Assembly: GCA_946803715.1 (NCBI GenBank)
Contig: CAMPET010000063.1
Coordinates: 300,672 to 324,107 of the forward strand
DNA: 23,436 bases
DNA from: Beroe ovata
Lineage: Eukaryota > Ctenophora > Nuda > Beroida > Beroidae
Direction: 5' to 3'
Part shown: piece by piece, positions 1 through 8,511 of the stretch
Numbering within the stretch: position 1 is the stretch's first letter
Layout of the letters: the number at the start of each line of letters is the position of its first letter
Translations under genes and position numbers: made by a program
Notes under the pieces: generated by a model
Database searches by the model: none
Seen by the model: the letters and a program-made list of their open reading frames with translations, nothing else
Told to the model about the DNA's origin: nothing

Positions 1-35
1 ACAGACTCACACACACACACATACACACACACACA

Positions 36-80
<45 letters not shown>

Positions 81-148
81 CCAGGCCACACTTACACATA
101 CACACATACACACTCACAGTACACACAGGCAGACACAAACGAACTTTA

Positions 149-184
<36 letters not shown>

Positions 185-250
185 GTGTGTGTGTAAGTGT
201 GTGTGTAGGTGTGTGTGTAGGTGTGTGTGTGACTGTGTGTGACTGTGTGT
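1..250. repeat. (CA)n then (GT)n compound microsatellite
   Basis: A CA-rich run with occasional ATAC interruptions fills about 1-130, and a GT-rich run with GTAAGT/GTAGGT variants follows at about 150-250. The halves are reverse complements in composition, so the strand could fold back on itself. The open frame running through this DNA encodes only Thr/His or Val/Cys repeats and is not a gene. Confidence 0.95.
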
Positions 251-773
251 GTGACGAGAAATGATATCTTTATCTCGACCCTCCATGACAAGTTCGAATC
301 AGACTCACACGAATATTCTGTTGTCGTGTAGAGTAACCGAGCTTTATATGATGTTAAGTAGTTCAAACTATAATTCTATAATACTCACAGTTAAACTGTG
401 AGCATTATATATAATAGGGGTATGTTAGTGTCATATTTACGTCAATCAACACATACAAAAAGCGTTAGATTGTCATGACAAGATGCTTTCATTCAAGAAC
501 GTCGATGAACGTTTTTTGATTGGAAGCCGTCATTCAGTTGCTTGACTATGTTGGGCTGACAAATGACTATGTTGGGCTGACAATGAAGTTAAGCGTATAA
601 TTCAATATCTGGCAGAACATCTGAATATCATGGTCAGTGACCAGTCAGTGTGACCGATCAGCACCCTCTCAATCTGTGAATAAAGAAGGGGGCAATGTTT
701 TATCACCCATATCACAAACATTATCTGCAGACCACCAAATAGCCGTTTAACCCTCTGCAGAATATCCCCCCAT
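251..773. other. Non-coding stretch, probably intron of the bMERB gene
   Basis: No coding potential is visible. The only local structure is a two-copy 21-bp tandem repeat (unit containing gactatgttgggctgaca) at about 543-584. Because the exon at 815 has a good acceptor, this DNA is probably the end of the preceding intron. Confidence 0.5.
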
Positions 774-814
774 ATGTTTATACCAGCGTGTTCACCACCC
801 TCTCCCTCTTGCAG

Positions 815-968
815 GACCAAGGAGCAAGAGCTGGTCACCAAACTACTTGCCCTGGTTGAGGAGCGAGACCACCTGGTTAACATGGAGGAGACACAGCGAC
901 TCAGTGCCATCGAGATGGACAAGCAGTTCCGGGAAGTTATGTCTGCTACAGCTGGTATTGTCGTGTAA
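815..968 (+). CDS. Last coding exon of a bMERB-domain (MICAL/EHBP1-like) protein, partial
   Basis: A pyrimidine-rich acceptor (tctccctcttgcag, ending 814) precedes an exon whose first base completes a split codon. It then reads about 50 residues starting TKEQELVTKLLALVEERD and ending in GIVV before a TAA at 966-968. The pattern ELVxxLLxLVxERDxLVxxEExQRLxxxExD resembles the last helix of the bMERB (bivalent Mical/EHBP Rab-binding) domain, which binds Rab8/Rab10-family GTPases in MICAL, MICAL-like and EHBP1 proteins. The assignment rests on remembered family pattern, not a search. Earlier exons must lie left of the window. The last codons (from 939) are also the first unit of a downstream minisatellite. 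Another acidic coiled-coil protein is the main alternative. Confidence 0.55.
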
Positions 969-1566
969 CAACAGTTACCATGGTAACGTCTGTCACAGCT
1001 GATATTGTTGTGTAACAACAGTTATTATGTCTGTCACAGCTGGTATTGTCGTGTAACAACAGTTACCATGGTAACGTCTGTCACTGCTGGCAGTGTCATG
1101 TGACAACCTGTACCATGTCTGTCACAGCTGGTATTGTCGTGTAACAACAGTTACCATGGTGATGTCTGTCACTGCTGGTATTCTTGTGTAATAACAGTTA
1201 CCATGGTAACGTCTGTCACTGCTGGTATTGTCGTGTAACAACAGTTAAAATGTCTGTCAGAGCTGGCATTGTTGTGTAATAACAGTAACCATGGTAACGT
1301 CTGTCACTGCTGGCAGTGTCATGTGACAACCGGTACCATGTCTGTCACAGCTGGTATTGTCCTGTAACAACAGTTACCATGGTAATGTCTGTCACTGCTG
1401 GTATTGTTGTGTAACAACCGTTACCATGGTGATGGCTGTCACTGCTGGTATTGTCGTGTAACAGCAGTTACAATGTCTGTCACAGCTCGAATTGTTACCA
1501 TATCTGCCACAGCTGGTATTGTCGTGTAACAACAGTTGCCACATAGTCATGACTGTCATAGCTAGA
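939..1566. repeat. Minisatellite of ~39/47-bp units starting inside the stop-codon region
   Basis: About 14 units share the core gtctgtcacagctggtattg followed by tcgtgtaacaacagtt. Units that end in accatggtaac (about 47-49 bp) tend to alternate with shorter ones (about 39 bp), giving a rough 86-bp higher-order period. The first unit (939-987) contains the last codons and TAA of the upstream exon, so the array apparently arose by tandem duplication of the 3' end of the coding sequence. Units differ by point changes and are degenerate at the right end. Confidence 0.92.
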
Positions 1567-1983
1567 ACAGAACATCCACTTTATAGATGACATCTCTATA
1601 TTGATCATGAAGCGTGACATTATTCTGTTTTTGGAGCTTGTGTTTATAGGATTCCATATTATGATTACCGGTTGTATTGGGCAGTAGGATGAAGACTGTC
1701 ATATAGAGTGACGTAAACTGCAAATAGAGTGTCAATACCTGTGTATCATATTGTTTACCGGCCATGATTATAAATTACTATACGTCACAGTTCATTCCGA
1801 ATATAATATTTCTGCGGATCCTATTCTATAGGATATTATACGCTATCAATGAAGATTTATGTCTTGCAAAATGTGAAAATGCAATAATTTCAAACGCTCG
1901 ACTATTTTGTAAATACTAGTATAATACTAGTATAATGCTAGTATAATACTTTATTATAGTCTGAAGCAATGCACTTGGAAGTC
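1567..1983. other. Unassigned intergenic DNA
   Basis: AT-rich sequence with no supported gene. It holds a small tandem repeat (actagtataat, 11 bp, about three copies, 1914-1946). Confidence 0.5.
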
Positions 1984-2482
1984 CTGCCGACAACTGCGCA
2001 CATAAGAATTTATTTCCCACGGTCTAACAGGGTGCCCTGTCAATGTTTTGGGCTAATTAGGTACATCTGATTCTTGAAACGACAACTACGCACATCGTAC
2101 CACAATCAAGTTGAAGCCTATACAAAGCGACAACTGCGCACATACTCATAGGTTAGGGTTAGGGTCAGGGTAAGAGTTAGGATAAGGGTAAGGACCAATG
2201 TCAGTGTTAGGTTTGGGTCGGGGTTAGGGTCGGGGTTAGGGTAAGCCGGTTATGGTTTGCCGGTTATGGTTTGCCGGTTATGGTTAGGAAATGAGTTGGC
2301 TGTTGGGTTCAGGGTTAGAGATACTCTCGCATGGATTTTAAGCTCAGTTTGACCTGATTTTATCACTGTATGTGCGCAGTTGTTGTTTATAATCAGGAGG
2401 TTTTGACTGATAGGGTTGACCTCAAATTTTCCCACGCTTCCCTGTCAATCTCTGACCTCCAATGTGCGCAGTTGTCCGGCAG
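1984..2482. mobile_element. Non-autonomous DNA-transposon-like element with telomere-like core
   Basis: The ends form an inverted repeat: ctgccgacaactgcgcacat at the left and the reverse complement of ctgccggacaactgcgcacat at the right (one-base gap). The subterminal motif gacaactRcgcacat occurs three times directly on the left (1989, 2081, 2129) and twice inverted on the right (2370, 2462), as transposase-binding subterminal repeats often do. There is no coding capacity. The middle holds degenerate TTAGGG-like repeats and three copies of a 14-bp unit (gccggttatggttt, 2245-2286). I could not find a convincing target-site duplication, so the superfamily is unknown. Confidence 0.65.
2151..2244 (+). 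repeat. Degenerate TTAGGG-like tract, G-quadruplex-prone
   Basis: Runs of gggttaggg, gggtcaggg and gggtcgggg occur on the plus strand. The densest part (about 2216-2242) has five G-runs separated by short loops, which fits the usual G-quadruplex pattern. It lies inside the inverted-repeat element, so it is better read as part of that element than as a chromosome end. Confidence 0.75.
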
Positions 2483-3374
2483 TTAAAGCGATACGCCCAT
2501 TGTGAAATCAAAAAAATTTGATCTTTCGATAATGTGATGATGTGACATTTGTGATAAAAAGAATTTCATAAGCAAAATTGACAAGAAAGTCAGAATTATG
2601 ACTCATTTTGTTTTTTCAACTGACTTATTGACAGTTCCGCAATGCTTAGCTTATAGTTATTGGTGCAAGGTAAAATGATGATACTGGTAGTGTGTGATGC
2701 ACAATACATACAGTATACACTGGACTTTTTGTACACTATACATTAAACAGTGTACAATGTATGATGTTCATGTACAGTGTGCACTGTGCTACGTTTTCAT
2801 TATACACTGTACATTTTCAACTTTACTTCATGTACTATGGTGCAAGATTTATCAAATTCTGCAGTATTTGATAACCAGTATAGTGTTTAGAGCATATTCT
2901 TTAGAATACAAGACTTGGTGATATGTTACATTATGTGAAATATGAATTCACGAATGGTACAGTAAATATAGTTAATGGATTAAATGACTCACTGATATAA
3001 ATAGTAAATACCAGCCAGTCTGCACTGAGCCACAGTGGCGGCCCACACAACGTGACTGGCGGAGCATGTCACATGTGGCTGCCGCATGGTTAGTTGAATA
3101 AGCTGGTTTCAAACCACTTAATTTTATCACACCGAGGAGGTTTTTGTTCAAAAATGAGATTTTATAATAATGTTGCATACATCTTGCATGAACGTGACAG
3201 TATGGATAATGAAAATAATTTCGTAGACATGAAATATGTGACAGGTATAATTTGTTAACCAGAGTCTGTTCAATATCGTACACGTGCAACCGTCAAGATA
3301 CGAGTATGTGCGAGTATGTGACGCTTATCATGATGATAATATTAATAATAAACCATGTGAAATTCATGGCGTTC
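2483..3374. other. Unassigned intergenic DNA
   Basis: No gene is supported. Around 2700-2830 there are several scattered, partly palindromic variants of gtacactgtac/acagtgtacaatgta, giving weak local self-complementarity but no clear element boundary. Confidence 0.45.
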
Positions 3375-3430
3375 AAAATAGTGGTGATTCTAATTCTATA
3401 CGACCACCAATGATCTGACAATGCTCATGG

Positions 3431-3437
3431 TATATAG
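3431..3437 (+). promoter_or_regulatory. Possible TATA box of tropomyosin-like copy 1
   Basis: TATATAG lies about 100 bp upstream of a plausible 5' UTR donor (gag|gtatgt, exon ending at 3531). The probable acceptor is at 3985-3986 or 3990-3991, just before the ATG, giving a 5' UTR intron of about 455 bp. Copy 2 lacks this TATA string at the matching place. The assignment is inferential. Confidence 0.3.
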
Positions 3438-3996
3438 AGCTACGACGTGTTTTAACTGAACGCCAATAACAGTGAACAATTATACACGTATCTATGTTCC
3501 GGATGAGATATTCTGTGTACACGTAACTGAGGTATGTCTTTCGATGCGGAATGCACGATATTCCATACACACCATAGGTGGAATGTTGCCGAAGTGGGTA
3601 GGAAATCTTGTCTTAGCGGCATGAATCTTTCCGAAAATCGGCTCGGAAGGATCAAGGAAGTTTCTAAAGAAATTTTCAGCATTCTGTACCGAAACGCTTT
3701 CCTGCATGTGTGTATGACGAATAAAATTTTGTTTATGACAAATTTGGCATTTTCCCATAAAAATGGTTTTTCTGTATGTTGTTTTGTTAATAAAGTTTGT
3801 TGGAATTAAAGTTTTTTAGTGAATGAAATGGTTTAAAATGTTCACTGTGTTTCACTGATCTCCTCAACGTGCCTCTTCCCACATTTTACTCCACTGTTCT
3901 GATGTTATCACCCTGTTTATCTGATGTTATCAGAACAACGCCCCTCGTCCCCAATGACAGCTTCTCACCCCCCTCTCTTTTCTTAGCTCAGGTATC

Positions 3997-4425
3997 ATGG
4001 CAGATGACATCAAATGTCTCACGGACAGCCGAGTCAAGGCCATGGAGATAATCAAACAGAAGATGGTGGAGTTGAAGCACCAGAACGACAATCTGGGGGC
4101 TGAGAACGAGGAGTTGAAGGAACGAGTCACGAGTCTGGGTAAAAACTACGAGGAGCTGATAATCGAGAACGAGAACTTGTCCAAGAGATTGAAGGACACG
4201 GAGGAGACAGCCCAAAACACGGAGGACGACCTGACGGCTCGGCTGAACATCCTGAAGGAGGATCTGGCGGAGGCGGACAAGCGGGCGGACAACTCGGAGA
4301 GGCAGGTGGTGTACCTGCTGAAGAAAGTGCAGCACCAGGAGGACCTACTGTCACGGTACATGGACGATTACCGGGGAACGGGACAGTTCATTGACGATTC
4401 ACTGAAGGAGCTGATTGACATATGA
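3997..4425 (+). CDS. Short tropomyosin-like coiled-coil protein, copy 1
   Basis: A single-exon ORF of 142 residues starts MADDIKCLTDSRVKAMEIIK, ends in KELIDI and terminates in TGA. It is almost entirely heptad-patterned and rich in Glu, Lys, Asp and Leu. The second half follows the order of a tropomyosin C-terminus: ADKRADNSERQVVYLLKKVQ (about residues 92-111) resembles the conserved AEFAERSVxKLxKE block, and FIDDSLKELIDI matches the position of the FSELSGY-type end. Tropomyosins are about 284 residues, so this is half length and lacks the usual N-terminal half. An acceptor-like tttcttag about 10 bp before the ATG suggests a spliced 5' UTR. It could be a divergent tropomyosin-related protein or another short coiled coil; actin binding is not shown by the sequence. 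Confidence 0.75.
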   Translation: MADDIKCLTDSRVKAMEIIKQKMVELKHQNDNLGAENEELKERVTSLGKNYEELIIENENLSKRLKDTEETAQNTEDDLTARLNILKEDLAEADKRADNSERQVVYLLKKVQHQEDLLSRYMDDYRGTGQFIDDSLKELIDI

Positions 4426-4449
4426 CAGCCGTGCTAGATGTCTCAGATA

Positions 4450-4450
4450 N
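4450..4450. other. Single-N assembly join between the two tandem units
   Basis: The ambiguous base falls exactly where unit 1 ends and unit 2 begins. It may mark a contig join rather than a true unknown base, so whether this is a genuine tandem duplication or two alleles placed end to end is uncertain. Confidence 0.7.
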
Positions 4451-5064
4451 AAAATAGTGGTGATTCTAATTCTATACGACCACTCATGATCTCATGATCT
4501 GACAATGCTCATGATCTGACAATGCTCATGAGTCATGAGCTACGACGTGTTTTAACTGAACGCCAATAACACGTATCTATGTTCCGGATGAGATCTTCTG
4601 TGTACACGTAACTGAGGTAGGTATGTCTTTCGATGCGGAATGCACGAGATTCCATACACACCATAGGTGCAATGTTTCCGAAGTGGGTTGGAAATCTTGT
4701 CTCATAGCGGCATGAATATTTCCGGAAATCGGCTCGGAAGGATCAAGAATGTTTTTAAAGAAATTTCCAGCATTCTGTAGCGAAACGCATGCCTGCATGT
4801 GTGTATGACGAATGAAATTTTGTTTATGACAAATTTGGAATTTTCCCATAAAAATGGTTTTTCTGTATGTTGTTTTGTTAATAAAGTTTGTTGGAATTAA
4901 AGTTTTTTAGTGAATGAAATGGTTTAAAATGTTCGCTGTGTTTCACTGATCTCCTCAACGTGCCTCTTCCCACATTTTACTGTTCTGATGTTATCACCCT
5001 GTTAGAACCCCTTCTCCCAATGACAGCTTCTCACCCCTCCCTCACTTTTCTTAGCTCAGGTATC

Positions 5065-5493
5065 ATGGCAGATGACATCAAATGTCTCACGGACAGCCGA
5101 GTCAAGGCCATGGAGATAATCAAACAGAAGATGGTGGAGTTGAAGCACCAGAACGACAATCTGGGGGCTGAGAACGAGGAGTTGAAGGAACGAGTCACGA
5201 GTCTGGGTAAAAACTACGAGGAGCTGATAATCGAGAACGAGAACTTGTCCAAGAGATTGAAGGACACGGAGGAGACAGCCCAAAACACGGAGGATGACCT
5301 GACTGCTCGACTGAACATCTTGAAGGAGGATCTGGCGGAGGCGGACAAGCGGGCGGACAACTCGGAGAGGCAGGTGGTGTACCTGCTGAAGAAAGTGCAG
5401 CACCAGGAGGACCTACTGTCACGGTACATGGACGATTACCGGGGAACGGGACAGTTCATTGACGATTCACTGAAGGAGCTGATTGACATATGA
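5065..5493 (+). CDS. Short tropomyosin-like coiled-coil protein, copy 2
   Basis: This ORF encodes the same 142 residues as copy 1. The four nucleotide differences (copy 1 positions 4227, 4236, 4242 and 4252) are all synonymous and lie within 26 bp. The frame also stays open upstream to an ATG at 4960, but that region matches the presumed 5' UTR intron of copy 1, and the acceptor-like ttttcttag lies between, so 5065 is the preferred start. The matching upstream region lacks the TATATAG found in copy 1, so expression may differ. It may be a paralogue or an allele placed in tandem by the assembler. Confidence 0.72.
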   Translation: MADDIKCLTDSRVKAMEIIKQKMVELKHQNDNLGAENEELKERVTSLGKNYEELIIENENLSKRLKDTEETAQNTEDDLTARLNILKEDLAEADKRADNSERQVVYLLKKVQHQEDLLSRYMDDYRGTGQFIDDSLKELIDI

Positions 5494-5518
5494 CAGCCGT
5501 GCTAGATGTCTCAGATAT

Positions 5519-5724
5519 GATCAGGTGACTGTCATGACTCTCTCTCTAGTGATGATGACATGTGTGTAGAGAGAGAAGGAGTGATGTGTATAGAACTGTG
5601 TAAAGTGTGAATTGTGTCGAGCACACTATCGTCATACGGCATAAAAATGTATTTGATAATCTTGATAAGTTTACATTATTATTGTGTAGGGATATAATGA
5701 TAGTATTACATAATTGATTAATTT
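5519..5724. other. 3' flank of copy 2
   Basis: Contains a CT-rich stretch (ctctctctctag) and a matching agagagag about 30 bp on that could pair. No canonical AATAAA was found close to the stop codon. Confidence 0.4.
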
Positions 5725-6149
5725 TTTCCACCCAGCCTGGCCGCGAAGCGGCCTAAAAAGGCATAAGGTGGTTAGGAATTTGGAGATTTTGGTGAAGATA
5801 GTGGGGTTGGTAGGATGGTCGTCTGCGGACTGCGGTGGTCCCTCCTTTATAAAACACGCGGGTCGGAGCTATTTAGTTTTACGAGTAAATTATAAATGGT
5901 TTTGTGCGCGCGCGATCATTTCAAAGTGTTGTGATAGAAACCACTCCGCACGCAATTACATGCGCGCAATCGCAAAATAAAATTTTTAACTAAATGACCA
6001 ATTTTATGAAATGCGCGGCGTCGTAGATTGACCGTTGAAATAAGGCAAAAAGATCGCGCAATTGGCAATGCGGCCCAATTACAAATTAGCCAGACCTTAA
6101 AATTTAAATTTTGCCCTGATTGCTTTTAGTTTTAAAGGCTGGGTGGAAA
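5725..6149. mobile_element. Inverted-repeat element, probable MITE
   Basis: Perfect 14-bp terminal inverted repeats (tttccacccagcct at 5725-5738 and its complement at 6136-6149) bound a 425-bp segment. The interior has a different, CpG-containing character (gcgcgcgcgatc, catgcgcgcaatcgc) and a small palindrome (ggccgcgaagcggcc) next to the left end. No protein is encoded and no clear target-site duplication was seen. Confidence 0.6.
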
Positions 6150-6734
6150 TATAACGTCCGCCTGTCGGGAATAACGGGCGTAATTCTTGTTAGGAATATT
6201 TAGGCTAATAGGCTATTTGGTAGTGTTATTGGCATTATAATCCCTGCTGTATTGTTGCACGTGCGATATTATTGCTGCGCACCGAATGCTATCACCCCTT
6301 TGCAAGAATTGGTGCACTTGCAGGTGGTGACTTTTGTAACCTTCATGCAAGTTAATAAAGCTGTCAAGTTAATAAACCTGTCTAATAGCACATCAACTGC
6401 AATATGTCACCGAGGTGGTAATAAATAATAATATACCATCCGTAGTTCCAACTTTACGTATCACCGAATACCAGATCACCGCCCTTATATTGAACTTCCC
6501 TTTCGTATCATATCGGGTCGTGCATTTGTCACTTGACAGCGCATGATTCAAATCGTACGACCTAGCGTTGTGCATGATAAATATCGATGACATTTCGTAC
6601 GCAGAAAGTTGAATATCGAGAATGTCATGGTCAGGACGTTCGAAGTACTGTTTTACAAATCCTATGATAGTGATATAGAAATCCTATGAAATAGTGTCAA
6701 TACGACGATCTAGGATCAAACGTGTGGCAATTTC
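6150..6734. other. Unassigned DNA
   Basis: No gene or element is supported; only short chance open frames are present. Confidence 0.45.
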
Positions 6735-6810
6735 TTTGAGTTTAAGTTATTAGAGCAACAGCCGCGATTCCTGAGGTTCTGGGTTCAAGTCCCGGTCAAT
6801 CCCATACTTT
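6735..6810 (+). pseudogene. tRNA-like remnant, possible SINE head
   Basis: A good B box (ggttcaagtcc, 6782-6792) sits in a 5-bp T-arm stem (6779-6783 with 6791-6795, one G-T pair) with a 7-base loop ttcaagt. It is followed by a 3' acceptor-like tcaatccca and then a TTTT run. Upstream, ttagagcaacagcc resembles a D-arm to anticodon-arm passage, but no 5' acceptor strand pairs with the 3' end. This fits a tRNA pseudogene or tRNA-derived SINE rather than a working tRNA. Confidence 0.45.
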
Positions 6811-8396
6811 TCTGACTATCTTCTCCATTCAGTACATGTACTTGGTCATGATCTCATTAAAACTTAAGTTATTATCATTTATCAAGTCAAGAATCTTTGA
6901 CTTTCCGAGTTACGAGTTACAGATACCTTTATTTTTGAGATGTTTCAGAACAATGTCACATGATGCAGATATGACAGAATATGATTTAATATTTTGATTT
7001 TTTAACTACAGACAGATTTCATTGACAGCAGATTATCTTATGATATTAATTTCAGATACTTATCATGACTTTATCCCAAATCATGGCCCGTTTGATCGTA
7101 TTGATTGCGCACATTTAAATTTAATGAATATGATAATATGATTTAGCCATCCTTGATGTTAAATAAAGTGTTACACTAATTCGTTATTTGATCAGTTAGT
7201 TTCATTTCATATGGTATTCAGGAGGAGTCTGCAGGACTTAATGTCAATCGTATCACTTAACGTTCTGAACTTACTCTCTAAGGAGAGCTCAGTTTATCGG
7301 ATACTAATCAGTTATCTATAAACAACCAGTCATATTCAGCGCAACCTGAATGATATGTATTTATTTTAACAACTCAGACTGGAAGTGTTTGAGCTTGATG
7401 CATGATTGACGTCCATATATCATAATATCAATACGACACCCCTTTCTGAATAACCCCCTTTTGAGCTGGCCCTCCTGCGTTTATATAAACTCTCATTAAT
7501 TCTAAGTGGTTCTGCACAGTGTGAGATATATCCCAAGCCGGTAGCAAAATTTTGGATTCATCGTTTAAGAAAAAATAAATGCCATTTATCTTGCAGTATT
7601 GCAACTTATTTTGATTCAAATTATAAACCGGAGAGCTCGACACCATGATCCATCCATAATATTTCATTATAATAGTAGAACTAGATAAAGGTTATCATCA
7701 CTGCTGAATTGATTCCCATCAATAAACATCCACATCTGTGTGCTCTACAAAACCTTGCATATCTCCGTCATTTTTTGAGGTAGATACTTGAAATTTTTGG
7801 AGCAAGTAGGTGTTAGTGTTATTTGGAGGGAAACGGAGTAAGCATAGTTATTTTAAAACAAATAAATGAATTGTTCAAAAATTTCTGTGTTAGTGTTACT
7901 GTTAGTGTTATAGTGGTGTCTATCTACTCAAATTTCATTGTTTAAATCCAAACACGACCGGAGTTATAGCTATAGACAGCACTAGAAATGAAGAAAAACT
8001 GAAAAGTCAGTTTTTTTTACTGATAACTCAGGCAGTTTTCCAGCTATAGCTTCTTGAAATTTATGTGGAAAAAACTTTTTGCCGATACCTGCCACACCTC
8101 CAAATTTTATCCGGAAACAGAAGCTGAGATTCGGACGTTTACTTTTGTCCACTTTTTTGACACACCCTGTATAATCCGTATTACAATCACAATTCTGAAT
8201 TCTTATTCTCAATAGCCGCGAAAAGATGCTATGAATATAGTTCTTGAGATCGCTGACATCGAAAGAACGGCAACTCATTTTATCATCAGTCTGGCTTAGC
8301 TGATTACGGTGCCCATATCTATTTGGGCTATTTTATACAAAATAATATTGTAAGCGACAGCCATGTATTCCTCACTCTCCCACTCTCCGACTATAG
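6811..8396. other. Unassigned DNA upstream of CCDC134
   Basis: No convincing gene. Repeated short gttagtgtta motifs occur at 7810-7915. Near 8145-8172 the string cacttttttgacacaccctgta resembles a transposon terminus of the tacagggtgt type on the minus strand, but no partner end was found. The last part (ctcactctcccactctccgactatag) is a pyrimidine-rich acceptor-like tract for the next exon. Confidence 0.4.
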
Positions 8397-8511
8397 GCAG
8401 CAGCATGGCACCCTCTACCACAATGACATTCCTGATCACAGCTGCACTCCTCCACACCTCCCTCTCACAGGATTACCTGACGTCATATCTCACAGCGTTC
8501 AGAGCTAAGAG
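8397..8511 (+). CDS. CCDC134: CCDC134 exon 1: signal peptide exon
   Basis: The exon begins after an acceptor-like ctatag (AG 8395-8396), so a 5' UTR exon may exist upstream; alternatively transcription starts nearby. Translation begins MAPSTTMTFLITAALLHTSL, a short N-region then a hydrophobic core with likely cleavage near SLS|QD. The remaining YLTAFRAK aligns with human YKKMFEVK. It ends with two bases of an Arg codon at a strong donor (ag|gtgagt), and the first base of the exon at 20694 completes AGG. Confidence 0.75.

Larger units (their letters stand above)
3375..5518 (+). repeat. Tandem duplication of a ~1.07-kb gene unit
   Basis: Unit 1 (3375-4449) and unit 2 (4451-5518) align at an offset of 1068 over their full length, from aaaatagtggtgattctaat to ctagatgtctcagata. 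They are separated by a single N at 4450. Non-coding parts differ by many substitutions and small indels; the coding parts differ at only four sites. Confidence 0.93.

Noticed and set aside
7-366. 119-residue open frame on the minus strand over the first microsatellite
   Set aside because: It is dinucleotide repeat translated as Thr/His and Val/Cys runs; no gene signal.
602-1018. 138-residue minus-strand frame
   Set aside because: It lies opposite the bMERB exon and minisatellite; no recognisable family or splice context.
2151-2330. Chromosome end
   Set aside because: TTAGGG-like repeats are degenerate and enclosed by inverted repeats, with genes on both sides.
3988-5429. Long minus-strand frames opposite the tropomyosin-like ORFs
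   Set aside because: Shadows of a strongly biased coiled-coil coding sequence.
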